Shown here piece by piece: positions 7,775-14,307 of a stretch of 29,153 nt of DNA (position 1 is the first letter of the stretch; the number at the start of each line of letters is the position of its first letter). Below the pieces are notes generated by a model, which had not been told where the DNA came from, searched no databases, and saw only the letters and a list, made by a program, of their open reading frames with translations. Origin of the DNA: DATAAM01 sp036260075 (GTDB lineage: Bacteria; Actinomycetota; Acidimicrobiia; Acidimicrobiales; JAHWLA01). Where the stretch lies: NCBI GenBank assembly GCA_036260075.1, contig DATAAM010000057.1, forward strand, positions 1-29,153, read 5' to 3'. A program made the translations under genes and the position numbers.

Positions 7775-8887
7775 TTACAGGGTGATGCCGAGGAGGGCGG
7801 CGGCGGCGGACACGCCCTCGCCCCGGGCGGCGGCGTCGACGGCGGCCAGCGCCGCGGGCGTGTCGAGGTCGTCGTCGAGCGCGACCCGCACCTCGTCGAG
7901 CGCGCCCGGGCCGTCGCCCGCCGCCCGCCAACGCTCGAGCCGCGCCGCCGCCTCGGGCATGAGGCCGTCGTGCCACTCCCACGACGACCGGTAGTGGTGC
8001 GCCGAGATGGCGAGTCGCACGGCGGCGGGCTCCCACTCCTTGAGCAGGTCGCTCACGAACACGAGGTTGCCCAGCGACTTCGACATCTTCTCCCCGTCGA
8101 GGCACACCATCCCGACGTGCATCCAGTGGCGCACGAACGGCTGCCCGGTGGCCGCCTCCGACTGCGCCGCCTCGCATTCGTGGTGCGGGTAGACGAGATC
8201 GGTTCCGCCCCCGTGCAGGTCGATGGTCGAGGCCCGCAGCTCGCGCATCGCCAACGCCGAGCACTCGATGTGCCAGCCCGGCCGGCCCGGTCCCCACCGC
8301 GACTCCCAGCTGGGCTCGTCGTGGGCCGACGGCTGCCACAGCACGAAGTCGAGCGGATCGCGCTTGCGGGGGTCGTCGGGGTTGCCGCCCCGCTCGGCCG
8401 CCAGCCGCAGCATCTCGTCGCGCTCGAGGTGGCTCACCTGCCCGAAGCGCTCGAACGACGCCACGTGGAAGTAGACCGCCCCGCCCGCCTCGTAAGCGTG
8501 GCCGGACTCGAGCACGCGCCCGATGAACCCGAGGATGTCGGAGATGGCCGAGGTGGCACGCGGCTCGCTGTACGCGGGCAACAGGCCGAGCGCCTGCATG
8601 TTGGCCCGGAAGCGGGCCATCTCCTCGGCAGCCAGGTCGAGGTAGTGCACACCGAGCTGCCGCGCCTTGCGCAGGATGTCGTCGTCGACGTCGGTGACGT
8701 TGCGCACGCATCGCGTCTCGTGGCCGAGGTCGCGCAGCCGGCGCTGGAGCACGTCGTAGGCGACATAGGTTGCGGCGTGGCCGATGTGCGCCGAGTCGTA
8801 CGGCGTGATGCCGCAGGTGTACATGCTGACGACGGGCCCCGGCTCGAAGGGGACGACCTCCCGACGGGCGGTGTCGTACAGCCGCAT
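7775..8887 (-). CDS. mshC: Mycothiol ligase: L-cysteine:GlcN-Ins ligase
   Basis: A 370-residue class I synthetase-fold enzyme related to cysteinyl-tRNA synthetase. The N-terminal motif TCGITPYDSAHIGHAATY (C25; HIGH-type motif 34-37) is the MshC version. CysS has a CGPTVYDYAHIGNART-like sequence instead. KMSKSLGN occurs near residues 268-275, and zinc-site features appear around GWHIECSAL and PHHECE. The protein lacks the long C-terminal anticodon-binding region of CysS and is shorter than typical MshC (around 410). It should join cysteine to glucosaminyl-inositol with ATP in mycothiol synthesis, the actinobacterial low-molecular-weight thiol pathway. It lies three bases downstream of npdG, so the two are probably co-transcribed. 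There is no other msh gene in the window. Confidence 0.87.
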   Translation of the reverse strand: MRLYDTARREVVPFEPGPVVSMYTCGITPYDSAHIGHAATYVAYDVLQRRLRDLGHETRCVRNVTDVDDDILRKARQLGVHYLDLAAEEMARFRANMQALGLLPAYSEPRATSAISDILGFIGRVLESGHAYEAGGAVYFHVASFERFGQVSHLERDEMLRLAAERGGNPDDPRKRDPLDFVLWQPSAHDEPSWESRWGPGRPGWHIECSALAMRELRASTIDLHGGGTDLVYPHHECEAAQSEAATGQPFVRHWMHVGMVCLDGEKMSKSLGNLVFVSDLLKEWEPAAVRLAISAHHYRSSWEWHDGLMPEAAARLERWRAAGDGPGALDEVRVALDDDLDTPAALAAVDAAARGEGVSAAAALLGITL

Positions 8888-8890
8888 GGG

Positions 8891-9547
8891 CTACAGGTCG
8901 ATGCCGGTGAGGCGGAGCGCCGTGCGCGTCTTGTAGCGAACGTTGAGCTGGAGCAGCACGGCCGTGATCGCCTCGATGGGGGCGGCATTGGACAGCGACC
9001 CGGCGTCGAGGGGACGCAGGTTCGGGATGCGCTCGACGATCGCCGCCGTGGCGTCGTAGGCCTCGGGGAAGTCGGAGCAGATGAGCACGTCGCTCTCGAC
9101 CGGGGCGTCGAGCTTGGCCAGCGCATGCGCGGGCAGGTGGTGGAACGCAGCCGCCACCATGGCGCGCGGCACGGAGCTCTGCACGTGCGTGGCGACCGAC
9201 CCGCGCGGCGGGACGAGCGGCTGGAACTCGTTGCCCACCTTCACCAGCGCGTTCGCCATGGAGACGACAACCTTGCCCTCGAGCTGGTCGCACACCGACA
9301 CCGCGGTGGCCGCGGCCGCGTCCCACGGGGTGGCCACCACCACCAGGTCGGCGTCGGCCGCCATCGTGTTGTCGCCCGCCCGCAGCGCCAACGCCCGGTC
9401 GGGCCACTTGTCGCAGATCGAGGAGCACACCTCCTGGGCGCGCTCCTTCGACCGAGACCCGATCGTCACTTCGAAGTCGACAGCCGCGAGCCGCGCCGCC
9501 AAGGCGCTCCCGGCCGGACCCGTCCCTCCCAGGATCCCGATGTGCAC
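8891..9547 (-). CDS. npdG: NADPH-dependent F420 reductase (F420:NADP oxidoreductase)
   Basis: A 218-residue protein starting MHIGILGGTGPAGSALA, a Rossmann dinucleotide-binding motif, followed by GSRSKERAQE, which would contact the NADP 2'-phosphate. Internal VVVATPWDAA and the C-terminal alpha/beta region match the NpdG/Fno family, which moves hydride between NADPH and deazaflavin F420. Length is normal for the family. The GTG at 9547 has an AGGGG-type ribosome site about 8 nt upstream. The gene precedes mshC with a 3-nt gap, so two redox-cofactor genes share a transcript. It implies that the host makes coenzyme F420. Confidence 0.88.
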   Translation of the reverse strand: MHIGILGGTGPAGSALAARLAAVDFEVTIGSRSKERAQEVCSSICDKWPDRALALRAGDNTMAADADLVVVATPWDAAAATAVSVCDQLEGKVVVSMANALVKVGNEFQPLVPPRGSVATHVQSSVPRAMVAAAFHHLPAHALAKLDAPVESDVLICSDFPEAYDATAAIVERIPNLRPLDAGSLSNAAPIEAITAVLLQLNVRYKTRTALRLTGIDL

Positions 9548-9568
9548 CGCACCACCCTAGGGGAGGCC

Positions 9569-9618
9569 GTTCTGGTGGGAGGAATCGACCGCCGGCCGTC
9601 CATTCCTCCCACCAGAAC
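9569..9618. terminator. Long inverted repeat downstream of the M23 peptidase gene
   Basis: Arms GTTCTGGTGGGAGGAAT (9569-9585) and ATTCCTCCCACCAGAAC (9602-9618) pair perfectly over 17 bp around a 16-nt loop. It sits between the M23 gene end (9633) and the npdG start (9547), both on the minus strand. There is no U-tract. The arm sequence recurs with one base missing beside the palindrome at 1-32, which suggests a dispersed element family. Confidence 0.7.
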
Positions 9619-9632
9619 GCGCCGACCGGCCC

Positions 9633-10670
9633 TCAGCAGTACTTGACGAGCGTGGGATACGGGTTGACGGGGGCGCCGCCGCCGGGATGGATCTCGAAGT
9701 GCAGGTGCGTCGGTCCGCCCGAGGCGTTGCCGGTGTTGCCCACCGACCCGATCACCGTGCCCGCGGCGACGTGGCCGCTCGTGCCGGTGACGGTCTGAAG
9801 GTGGGTGCCGAAGTACACGTTGCCGTCGTCGCCGCTGAGGTAGTACGACAGCCCGCCCAGGCTGGAGCGGTGCGGTAACACCGTGCCGCTCACGCTGGCG
9901 ACCACCGGCGTGCCGCGGGGGGCGAGGATGTCGTTGCCCTGGTGCAACCGTCCGCCCGATCGGGGCTGGTGCCAGTCGTTGCTGAACGAGTGGGGACCTT
10001 GCACCGGGCAGATCCACGACCACGTCGCGATGACGCGCCCCTCGCCCGCCGGGCTTGCGGCCGACGTCGTGCGGCTGCGCGCCGCGGCGGCTTGGCGCGA
10101 CCGCGCCGCCGCCTCGCGGGCCTCGGCCGCCTTCTTCGCCTCGTAGGCGCGCTGGGCGGCCGCCAGCTCGTCGAGCTCGCGCATGGCCTTCCCCTGCTCG
10201 GCCTTCAGCCTGCTCACCACCGCCTTCTTGGCGTCGAGCTGCTTGCGCAACGCCGCCTGCCCGGCGGACAGGTCGTCGCGCGCCACCCGGTAGGCATCGA
10301 GGTCGTCGGTGTCGCCCAGCGTGACCGCCCGGAGCATGGCCTCTCCCCGGGCCAGCGAGCCGGGGTCGTCGGCCACCGCCGGCGAGGCGACCCCGCTCTT
10401 CACGTACCGGGCCACCGCCAGGTCGCGCAGGCGGCCCGCAAGCACGTCGACCCGAGCGCGGGCGTCGCTCGTGCGCCGTTCGAGCTCGGCCACCTCGGCC
10501 TCCGCCCGGGCGAGCGCGGTCTGTGCGCCGGCCAGGCGGGCGGCGGCGGCGTTCGCCCGCTTCTGGGCCGCGACCACGTCATTGGAGCGGTCGCCCTCGG
10601 CCGCCCGCGCCGACCAGGGCACGGACAGGAGGACGAGCGCGACGAGGGCGAGGGGAACCGGTCGCCGCAT
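9633..10670 (-). CDS. Secreted coiled-coil M23 (LytM-type) peptidase or cell-division amidase activator
   Basis: A 345-residue protein with a signal peptide (residues 1-23), a long Ala/Arg/Glu-rich coiled coil (about 28-210) and a C-terminal M23 domain. The metal-site residues are present: HQGND (H243, D247) and HLHFEIH (H322, H324). It could therefore be an active peptidoglycan endopeptidase rather than a degenerate EnvC-type activator. The coiled-coil plus LytM layout is typical of proteins that act in cell-wall remodelling at division. It follows the ECF S-component gene by 30 nt in the same direction, but a TAGCCT hexamer 8 nt before its ATG offers a possible leaderless promoter. A link to B12 uptake is not established. 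Confidence 0.87.
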   Translation of the reverse strand: MRRPVPLALVALVLLSVPWSARAAEGDRSNDVVAAQKRANAAAARLAGAQTALARAEAEVAELERRTSDARARVDVLAGRLRDLAVARYVKSGVASPAVADDPGSLARGEAMLRAVTLGDTDDLDAYRVARDDLSAGQAALRKQLDAKKAVVSRLKAEQGKAMRELDELAAAQRAYEAKKAAEAREAAARSRQAAAARSRTTSAASPAGEGRVIATWSWICPVQGPHSFSNDWHQPRSGGRLHQGNDILAPRGTPVVASVSGTVLPHRSSLGGLSYYLSGDDGNVYFGTHLQTVTGTSGHVAAGTVIGSVGNTGNASGGPTHLHFEIHPGGGAPVNPYPTLVKYC

Positions 10671-10678
10671 GGGGCGTG

Positions 10679-10684
10679 AGGCTA
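10679..10684 (-). promoter_or_regulatory. Candidate -10 element for leaderless M23 gene
   Basis: On the minus strand TAGCCT ends 8 nt before the ATG at 10670, and no Shine-Dalgarno sequence is present. The pattern matches the thrS upstream region. The evidence is weak because there is no -35 box. Confidence 0.25.
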
Positions 10685-10700
10685 CCTCGGCGGCTCGGCG

Positions 10701-11498
10701 TCAGGCCAGATCCACGACGGGCTCCAGCCGGTGGGCCACCCGCCGCATGCCTCGGAGGACCGCCCGGCCCGTGACGGCGACGAGCACGGCGTTGACGAAG
10801 GCGCCCGCCGCGTCCCATGCCAGCGAGGTGGCGACGTAGAAGGACCAGTACCGCTGCAAGGTGCCGTCGAAGCCGAGGCCCGGCGACCACGACAGCGGGC
10901 CCCCGTCGCGCACCAGCGGCCAGAACTGGAGGTTCATGATGCCGCCGTACACGAACCCCCACACCCAGCCGTAGACGGCGAGGACGGCCACCTCCACCCG
11001 GGGAGGACGGCCCGCCACCGCCCGCCCCACCAGCCCGGCACCTCCGCCCATCCACGCCAGGGTCAGCATCTGGAACGGCAGCCACGGGCCGATCCCGCCC
11101 GTCAGCACGGCGGAGGTGGCCATCCCGCACAGGCCGAGCAGCATCCCGAAGCGCGGACCGAAGGCGGCGCCCGCCAGGACGAGGAGGAAGAACATGGCGT
11201 TGCCGCCGCCCGGGAGGTCGAGCAGCCGGAGCAGTCCCACGCCCGCGGAGAGCATGCCGAGCAGGGCGACGGTGGCCCCCCGCATGGTGCCCCGCTGCAG
11301 CTCCAGGGTGACGGCGGCCACGACCAAGGCACCGACGATCGCCGCCAGCAAGGGGGCGTCGGTCGAGTGGGCCCGGGAGGGCGAGGTGGACCCCGGCAGC
11401 CAGAACGGATAGAGGAACGCCACCATGCCGACCAGCACGACCAGCAGGTAGACGACGACGGGCCGGGCCCGGGCCGTCAGCGGGAGTGCGACGGCCAC
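10701..11498 (-). CDS. ECF transporter S (substrate-binding) component, probably for cobalamin
   Basis: A 265-residue integral membrane protein with about six to seven hydrophobic helices. The central segments around GGGNAMFFLLVLAGAAFGP and GGIGPWLPFQMLTLAWMGGG match the pattern of ECF S components, where a G-x-GPW-x-PFQM region is recurrent. The GTG start at 11498 lies inside the end of the ATPase gene (22-nt overlap) and is preceded by GGAGGAGG. S components set substrate specificity. Cobalamin is inferred from the riboswitch and the B12-carrier-like genes across the divergent region, not from the S sequence itself. Another vitamin is the main alternative. Confidence 0.8.
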   Translation of the reverse strand: MAVALPLTARARPVVVYLLVVLVGMVAFLYPFWLPGSTSPSRAHSTDAPLLAAIVGALVVAAVTLELQRGTMRGATVALLGMLSAGVGLLRLLDLPGGGNAMFFLLVLAGAAFGPRFGMLLGLCGMATSAVLTGGIGPWLPFQMLTLAWMGGGAGLVGRAVAGRPPRVEVAVLAVYGWVWGFVYGGIMNLQFWPLVRDGGPLSWSPGLGFDGTLQRYWSFYVATSLAWDAAGAFVNAVLVAVTGRAVLRGMRRVAHRLEPVVDLA

Positions 11499-13051
11499 GA
11501 CGCCGCCACCTCCTCCACGGTGAGGTACGGCGGGAGCACGCGCAGCACCTGCGGGGCGAACAGCGAGCCGGACAGCACCATGCGGGCCGGGCCGTCGGCC
11601 ACCACGTCGCCGTCGCCCAGCACCACGACGCGCGTCGCCGCCCGGGCGGCCAGCTCCACGTCGTGGGTGGCCAGCACCACGGCTCCCCCGCCGCGCGCGT
11701 GCTCGGTCACGGCTCGCTCCAGCGCCGTACGCGATGGCGCGTCCATGCCCCGCGTGGGCTCGTCGAGGAGGAGGACGTCGGGTTCGCCCACGGCCACCGC
11801 GGCCACGGCCACGCGTTGTCGCTGCCCGGCGGACAGGTCTCGGGGGTGACGGTCGGCCACCGGGGCCAGGTCGAGCCGGTCGAGCCACCGGTCGACGGCG
11901 TCGCCTCCTCGGTGGCCGAGCAGGCGGAGCGTCTCCTCCACGTCGCGCCGAACGGTGGGGCCGAGGAGCAGCGCGTTGGGGTCCTGCGGCACGTAGGCCA
12001 CTCGCCCCCGCCGCTCGACGCGGCCCCGGCTGGGGGCGGACAGGCCCGCCAGCGCCCGCAACAGCGTGGTCTTCCCGGCACCGTTGCGCCCGAACAGGGC
12101 GACCACCTCGCCCTCTCGGACATCGACCGACACATCGGCGAGGACCGTCCGGCGGCCCAGCTCCACGTGCACCCCCACCGCCCGCAACAGCACCTCCCCC
12201 GGCTCGGCCTCGCGCTCCCTTCGCAAGCCCGGGCCTGGGACGTCCGCCGATGTGTGGAGGAAGCGCTGGGCGTCGCGTACGGTGAGCGGAGGGGGCTCCC
12301 ATCCGAGCAGGCGACCGAGCCGGGTCACGCTGGGCGCGCCCGGGTAGTCGGCCAGCACGGCGGCGGGCGGCCCCGGCTCGCCGACGGCGCCCGCTTCCAC
12401 CACCACGGCGCGATCGGCCATCGGCGCGGCGCGCTCGAGCCGATGCTCGGCCAGCAGCACGGTGGTGCCGAGGTCGGCGTTGAGGCGCCCGAGTGCGGCG
12501 AGCACGTCCTCGGCGCCTTGTGGGTCGAGCTGCGAGGTCGGCTCGTCGAGCACGAGCACGGCGGGCGAGGCCGCCAGCGCACCGGCGATGGCGCACCGCT
12601 GCTTCTCGCCCCCGGAGAGGGTGGCAGGCGACCGGTCGCGCAAGTGGGCGATGCCCAACGCGTCGAGCACCTCCTCCACGCGGCGGCGCATGGCCTCGGG
12701 CGCGGCGCCGAGGTTCTCCAGCACGAAGGCGATGTCGGCCTCCACCCGGTCGACCACGAACTGGGCCTCGGGGTCCTGGTGCACGAAGCCCACCACGTCG
12801 GCCAGCTGACGCGGCTGGTGGGAGCGGATCGAACGGCCGAGCGCCAACACGTCGCCGGTGAAGCGGCCGCCGCTGGCATGGGGAACGAGCCCGTTGGCAC
12901 AACGGAGCAGCGTGCTCTTGCCCGAGCCCGACGGCCCGGTGACGAGCAGCACCTCGCCGACGGCCACCTCGAGGTCGAGCCCGCACAGCACCGGGGCCCG
13001 CTCGGGGTAGGCGAAGCCCACGTCGACGTAGGCCAAGGCGGTGACGCTCAC
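11477..13051 (-). CDS. Fused ECF transporter ATPase (EcfA-EcfA' in one chain)
   Basis: A 524-residue protein with two complete ABC domains. Domain 1 has Walker A GPSGSGKST (39-47), signature LSGGEKQR and Walker B VLVLDEPTSQLDP. Domain 2 begins near residue 285 and has GRNGAGKTT, LSAGQRQR and VLLLDEPTRGMD. ECF transporters usually use two separate ATPases, and here both are one gene product. The GTG start overlaps the EcfT stop by four bases (GTGA), and the S-component gene overlaps its 3' end, so T-A-S form one tightly coupled operon. It powers vitamin uptake by ATP hydrolysis on the cytoplasmic face. Confidence 0.92.
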   Translation of the reverse strand: MSVTALAYVDVGFAYPERAPVLCGLDLEVAVGEVLLVTGPSGSGKSTLLRCANGLVPHASGGRFTGDVLALGRSIRSHQPRQLADVVGFVHQDPEAQFVVDRVEADIAFVLENLGAAPEAMRRRVEEVLDALGIAHLRDRSPATLSGGEKQRCAIAGALAASPAVLVLDEPTSQLDPQGAEDVLAALGRLNADLGTTVLLAEHRLERAAPMADRAVVVEAGAVGEPGPPAAVLADYPGAPSVTRLGRLLGWEPPPLTVRDAQRFLHTSADVPGPGLRREREAEPGEVLLRAVGVHVELGRRTVLADVSVDVREGEVVALFGRNGAGKTTLLRALAGLSAPSRGRVERRGRVAYVPQDPNALLLGPTVRRDVEETLRLLGHRGGDAVDRWLDRLDLAPVADRHPRDLSAGQRQRVAVAAVAVGEPDVLLLDEPTRGMDAPSRTALERAVTEHARGGGAVVLATHDVELAARAATRVVVLGDGDVVADGPARMVLSGSLFAPQVLRVLPPYLTVEEVAASWPSHSR

Positions 13052-14103
13052 CGGCTGCCCTGCAAGGCGGGCACGGCAAGCGCGGCGAGCGCCAACGCGG
13101 CCAACGGCTCGAAGCCGGGCACGCGCAGCGGCGTGGCCGACCAGGCCAACGTCGGCTCCCCGGCCAACGCCAGCGCGGCGAGGCCCACCGGCGCCAGCAG
13201 CGAGCAGGCCGCCACCAGTCGATCGACCGACGTGAGCGACCGGGCGCGGTAGCGAGGCCGGGGCGACGCCCGCGACGCCACCACGACGGCCAGCACGAGC
13301 GCGGCGACGGCGACGGCGGCGAGCACGAGGGCGGCCGTGCCCACCCGCCCGACGAGCGCCACGAACGCCCCGGCGAGGGCGATGAGGGCGACGACGACGG
13401 ACCAACCCGCCAGCCGTTCCTGCGGACGCGCCGGGGCCGACGCGAACCCGCGGGCGTCCATCGACTCGGCCAAGGCCATGGCCTGCTCCATCCCGCTCTC
13501 GAGGACCGGCACGAGAAGGCGCAGCATGCGCCCGCGCCGGTGCACCGTGCCGCCGGTGCGGGCGCGGTCGGCTTCGCGGACCCGATGGATCGTGGCGATC
13601 GTCGACGGCACGAACGCGAGGGCGACGGTGACGACGAGGCCGGGTTCGTAGAAGGCGCGGGGCGACGCCTGCACGAGCTCGGCGTGGGAGACGACGGCGT
13701 TGAACGCGCCGAAGACGCCCATGATGCCCACGACGGCGAACGCCTCGGCCGCCACCTGGAGCAGCACCGGCAGCTCCACCGTGCCGCCCACGCCGAAGCC
13801 GCCGAGGAACGACGGCAACGTGAAGGAGGGCGTGGTGAAGAGCACGTCTGTCCCGCTGTGGGTGGTCAGCACCGCCAGCGCGATGCGCACGAGCCCGAAC
13901 GTCACCCCGACGGCGACGAGCAGGGGGAAGGCCCGGGCCAGCGCCGAGTCGCCGCCGTGGGCCGCCACCACGACGCCGCACACGGCAAGCACCAAGGCCA
14001 CGTAGACGGGGCTGGGCGCGAGCTGCACGCACGCGGCCGCGCAGGCCGCCCACACGGCCCACGTCAGCGCGTGGAAGGAGCGGCGGTCGTGCACGGCCGC
14101 CAT
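13048..14103 (-). CDS. ECF transporter T (energy-coupling transmembrane) component
   Basis: A 351-residue polytopic membrane protein with about five to seven hydrophobic helices. The cytoplasmic coupling segment contains AESMDARGF, matching the Ala-Arg-Gly signature by which EcfT grips the ATPases. ATG 14103 follows a GGGGGG tract 7-8 nt upstream. The gene is divergent from the cobalamin-riboswitch transcript. Its own leader is short, at most about 50 nt, and does not carry the riboswitch in sense orientation. Its regulation by B12 is therefore not demonstrated by the sequence. Confidence 0.88.
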   Translation of the reverse strand: MAAVHDRRSFHALTWAVWAACAAACVQLAPSPVYVALVLAVCGVVVAAHGGDSALARAFPLLVAVGVTFGLVRIALAVLTTHSGTDVLFTTPSFTLPSFLGGFGVGGTVELPVLLQVAAEAFAVVGIMGVFGAFNAVVSHAELVQASPRAFYEPGLVVTVALAFVPSTIATIHRVREADRARTGGTVHRRGRMLRLLVPVLESGMEQAMALAESMDARGFASAPARPQERLAGWSVVVALIALAGAFVALVGRVGTAALVLAAVAVAALVLAVVVASRASPRPRYRARSLTSVDRLVAACSLLAPVGLAALALAGEPTLAWSATPLRVPGFEPLAALALAALAVPALQGSR

Positions 14104-14139
14104 TGTGTGCCCCCCGCTGTTGCCGGAACCAGCGCGGTG

Positions 14140-14145
14140 TACAGT
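14140..14145 (+). promoter_or_regulatory. Candidate -10 box for the riboswitch transcript
   Basis: TACAGT at 14140-14145 would place the transcript start at about 14152, exactly where the cobalamin aptamer begins. A TTGCCG at 14120-14125 resembles a -35 box but is spaced only 14 nt away. The overlapping TGTACA is self-complementary, so the same bases could contribute to the divergent EcfT promoter. Confidence 0.4.
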
Positions 14146-14149
14146 GCCC

Positions 14150-14303
14150 GAAGCAGCGGACGGGGGAAGTCGGTGCAAGACCGACGCTGACCCGCAACTG
14201 TGACCGGCTCCGGCCGGAAGCCAGGATGCCCGCCGCTGCACGCCGGCTCTCCACCGGCGTCCCGTAGGCAGAAGAGGCCCTCGTGGAGCGGGGCCTGCGG
14301 AGG
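14150..14303 (+). ncRNA. Cobalamin (vitamin B12) riboswitch
   Basis: The conserved core is unmistakable. GGGGGAAGTCGGTGCAAGAC begins at 14162, then come CTGACCCGCAACTGTGA and the B12 box AGCCAGGATGCCCGCC (14219-14234). GCAGCGG (14153-14159) pairs with CCGCTGC (14233-14239) to close the core. A following hairpin (arms 14240-14246 and 14254-14260, loop CTCTCCA) is a candidate for the regulatory stem-loop that docks on the aptamer. The ribosome site GGAGG is at 14299-14303. The loop bases CTCC could pair with it, and an AGGCCC/GGGCCT stem (14275-14296) lies just upstream, so translational control by site masking is likely. It controls the two downstream plus-strand genes. Confidence 0.96.
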
Positions 14304-14307
14304 TCGC

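Noticed and set aside
7775..8887. Cysteinyl-tRNA synthetase (CysS) for the gene called mshC
   Set aside because: The N-terminal motif CGITPYDSAHIGHAATY and the short C terminus without an anticodon-binding domain fit MshC, not CysS.
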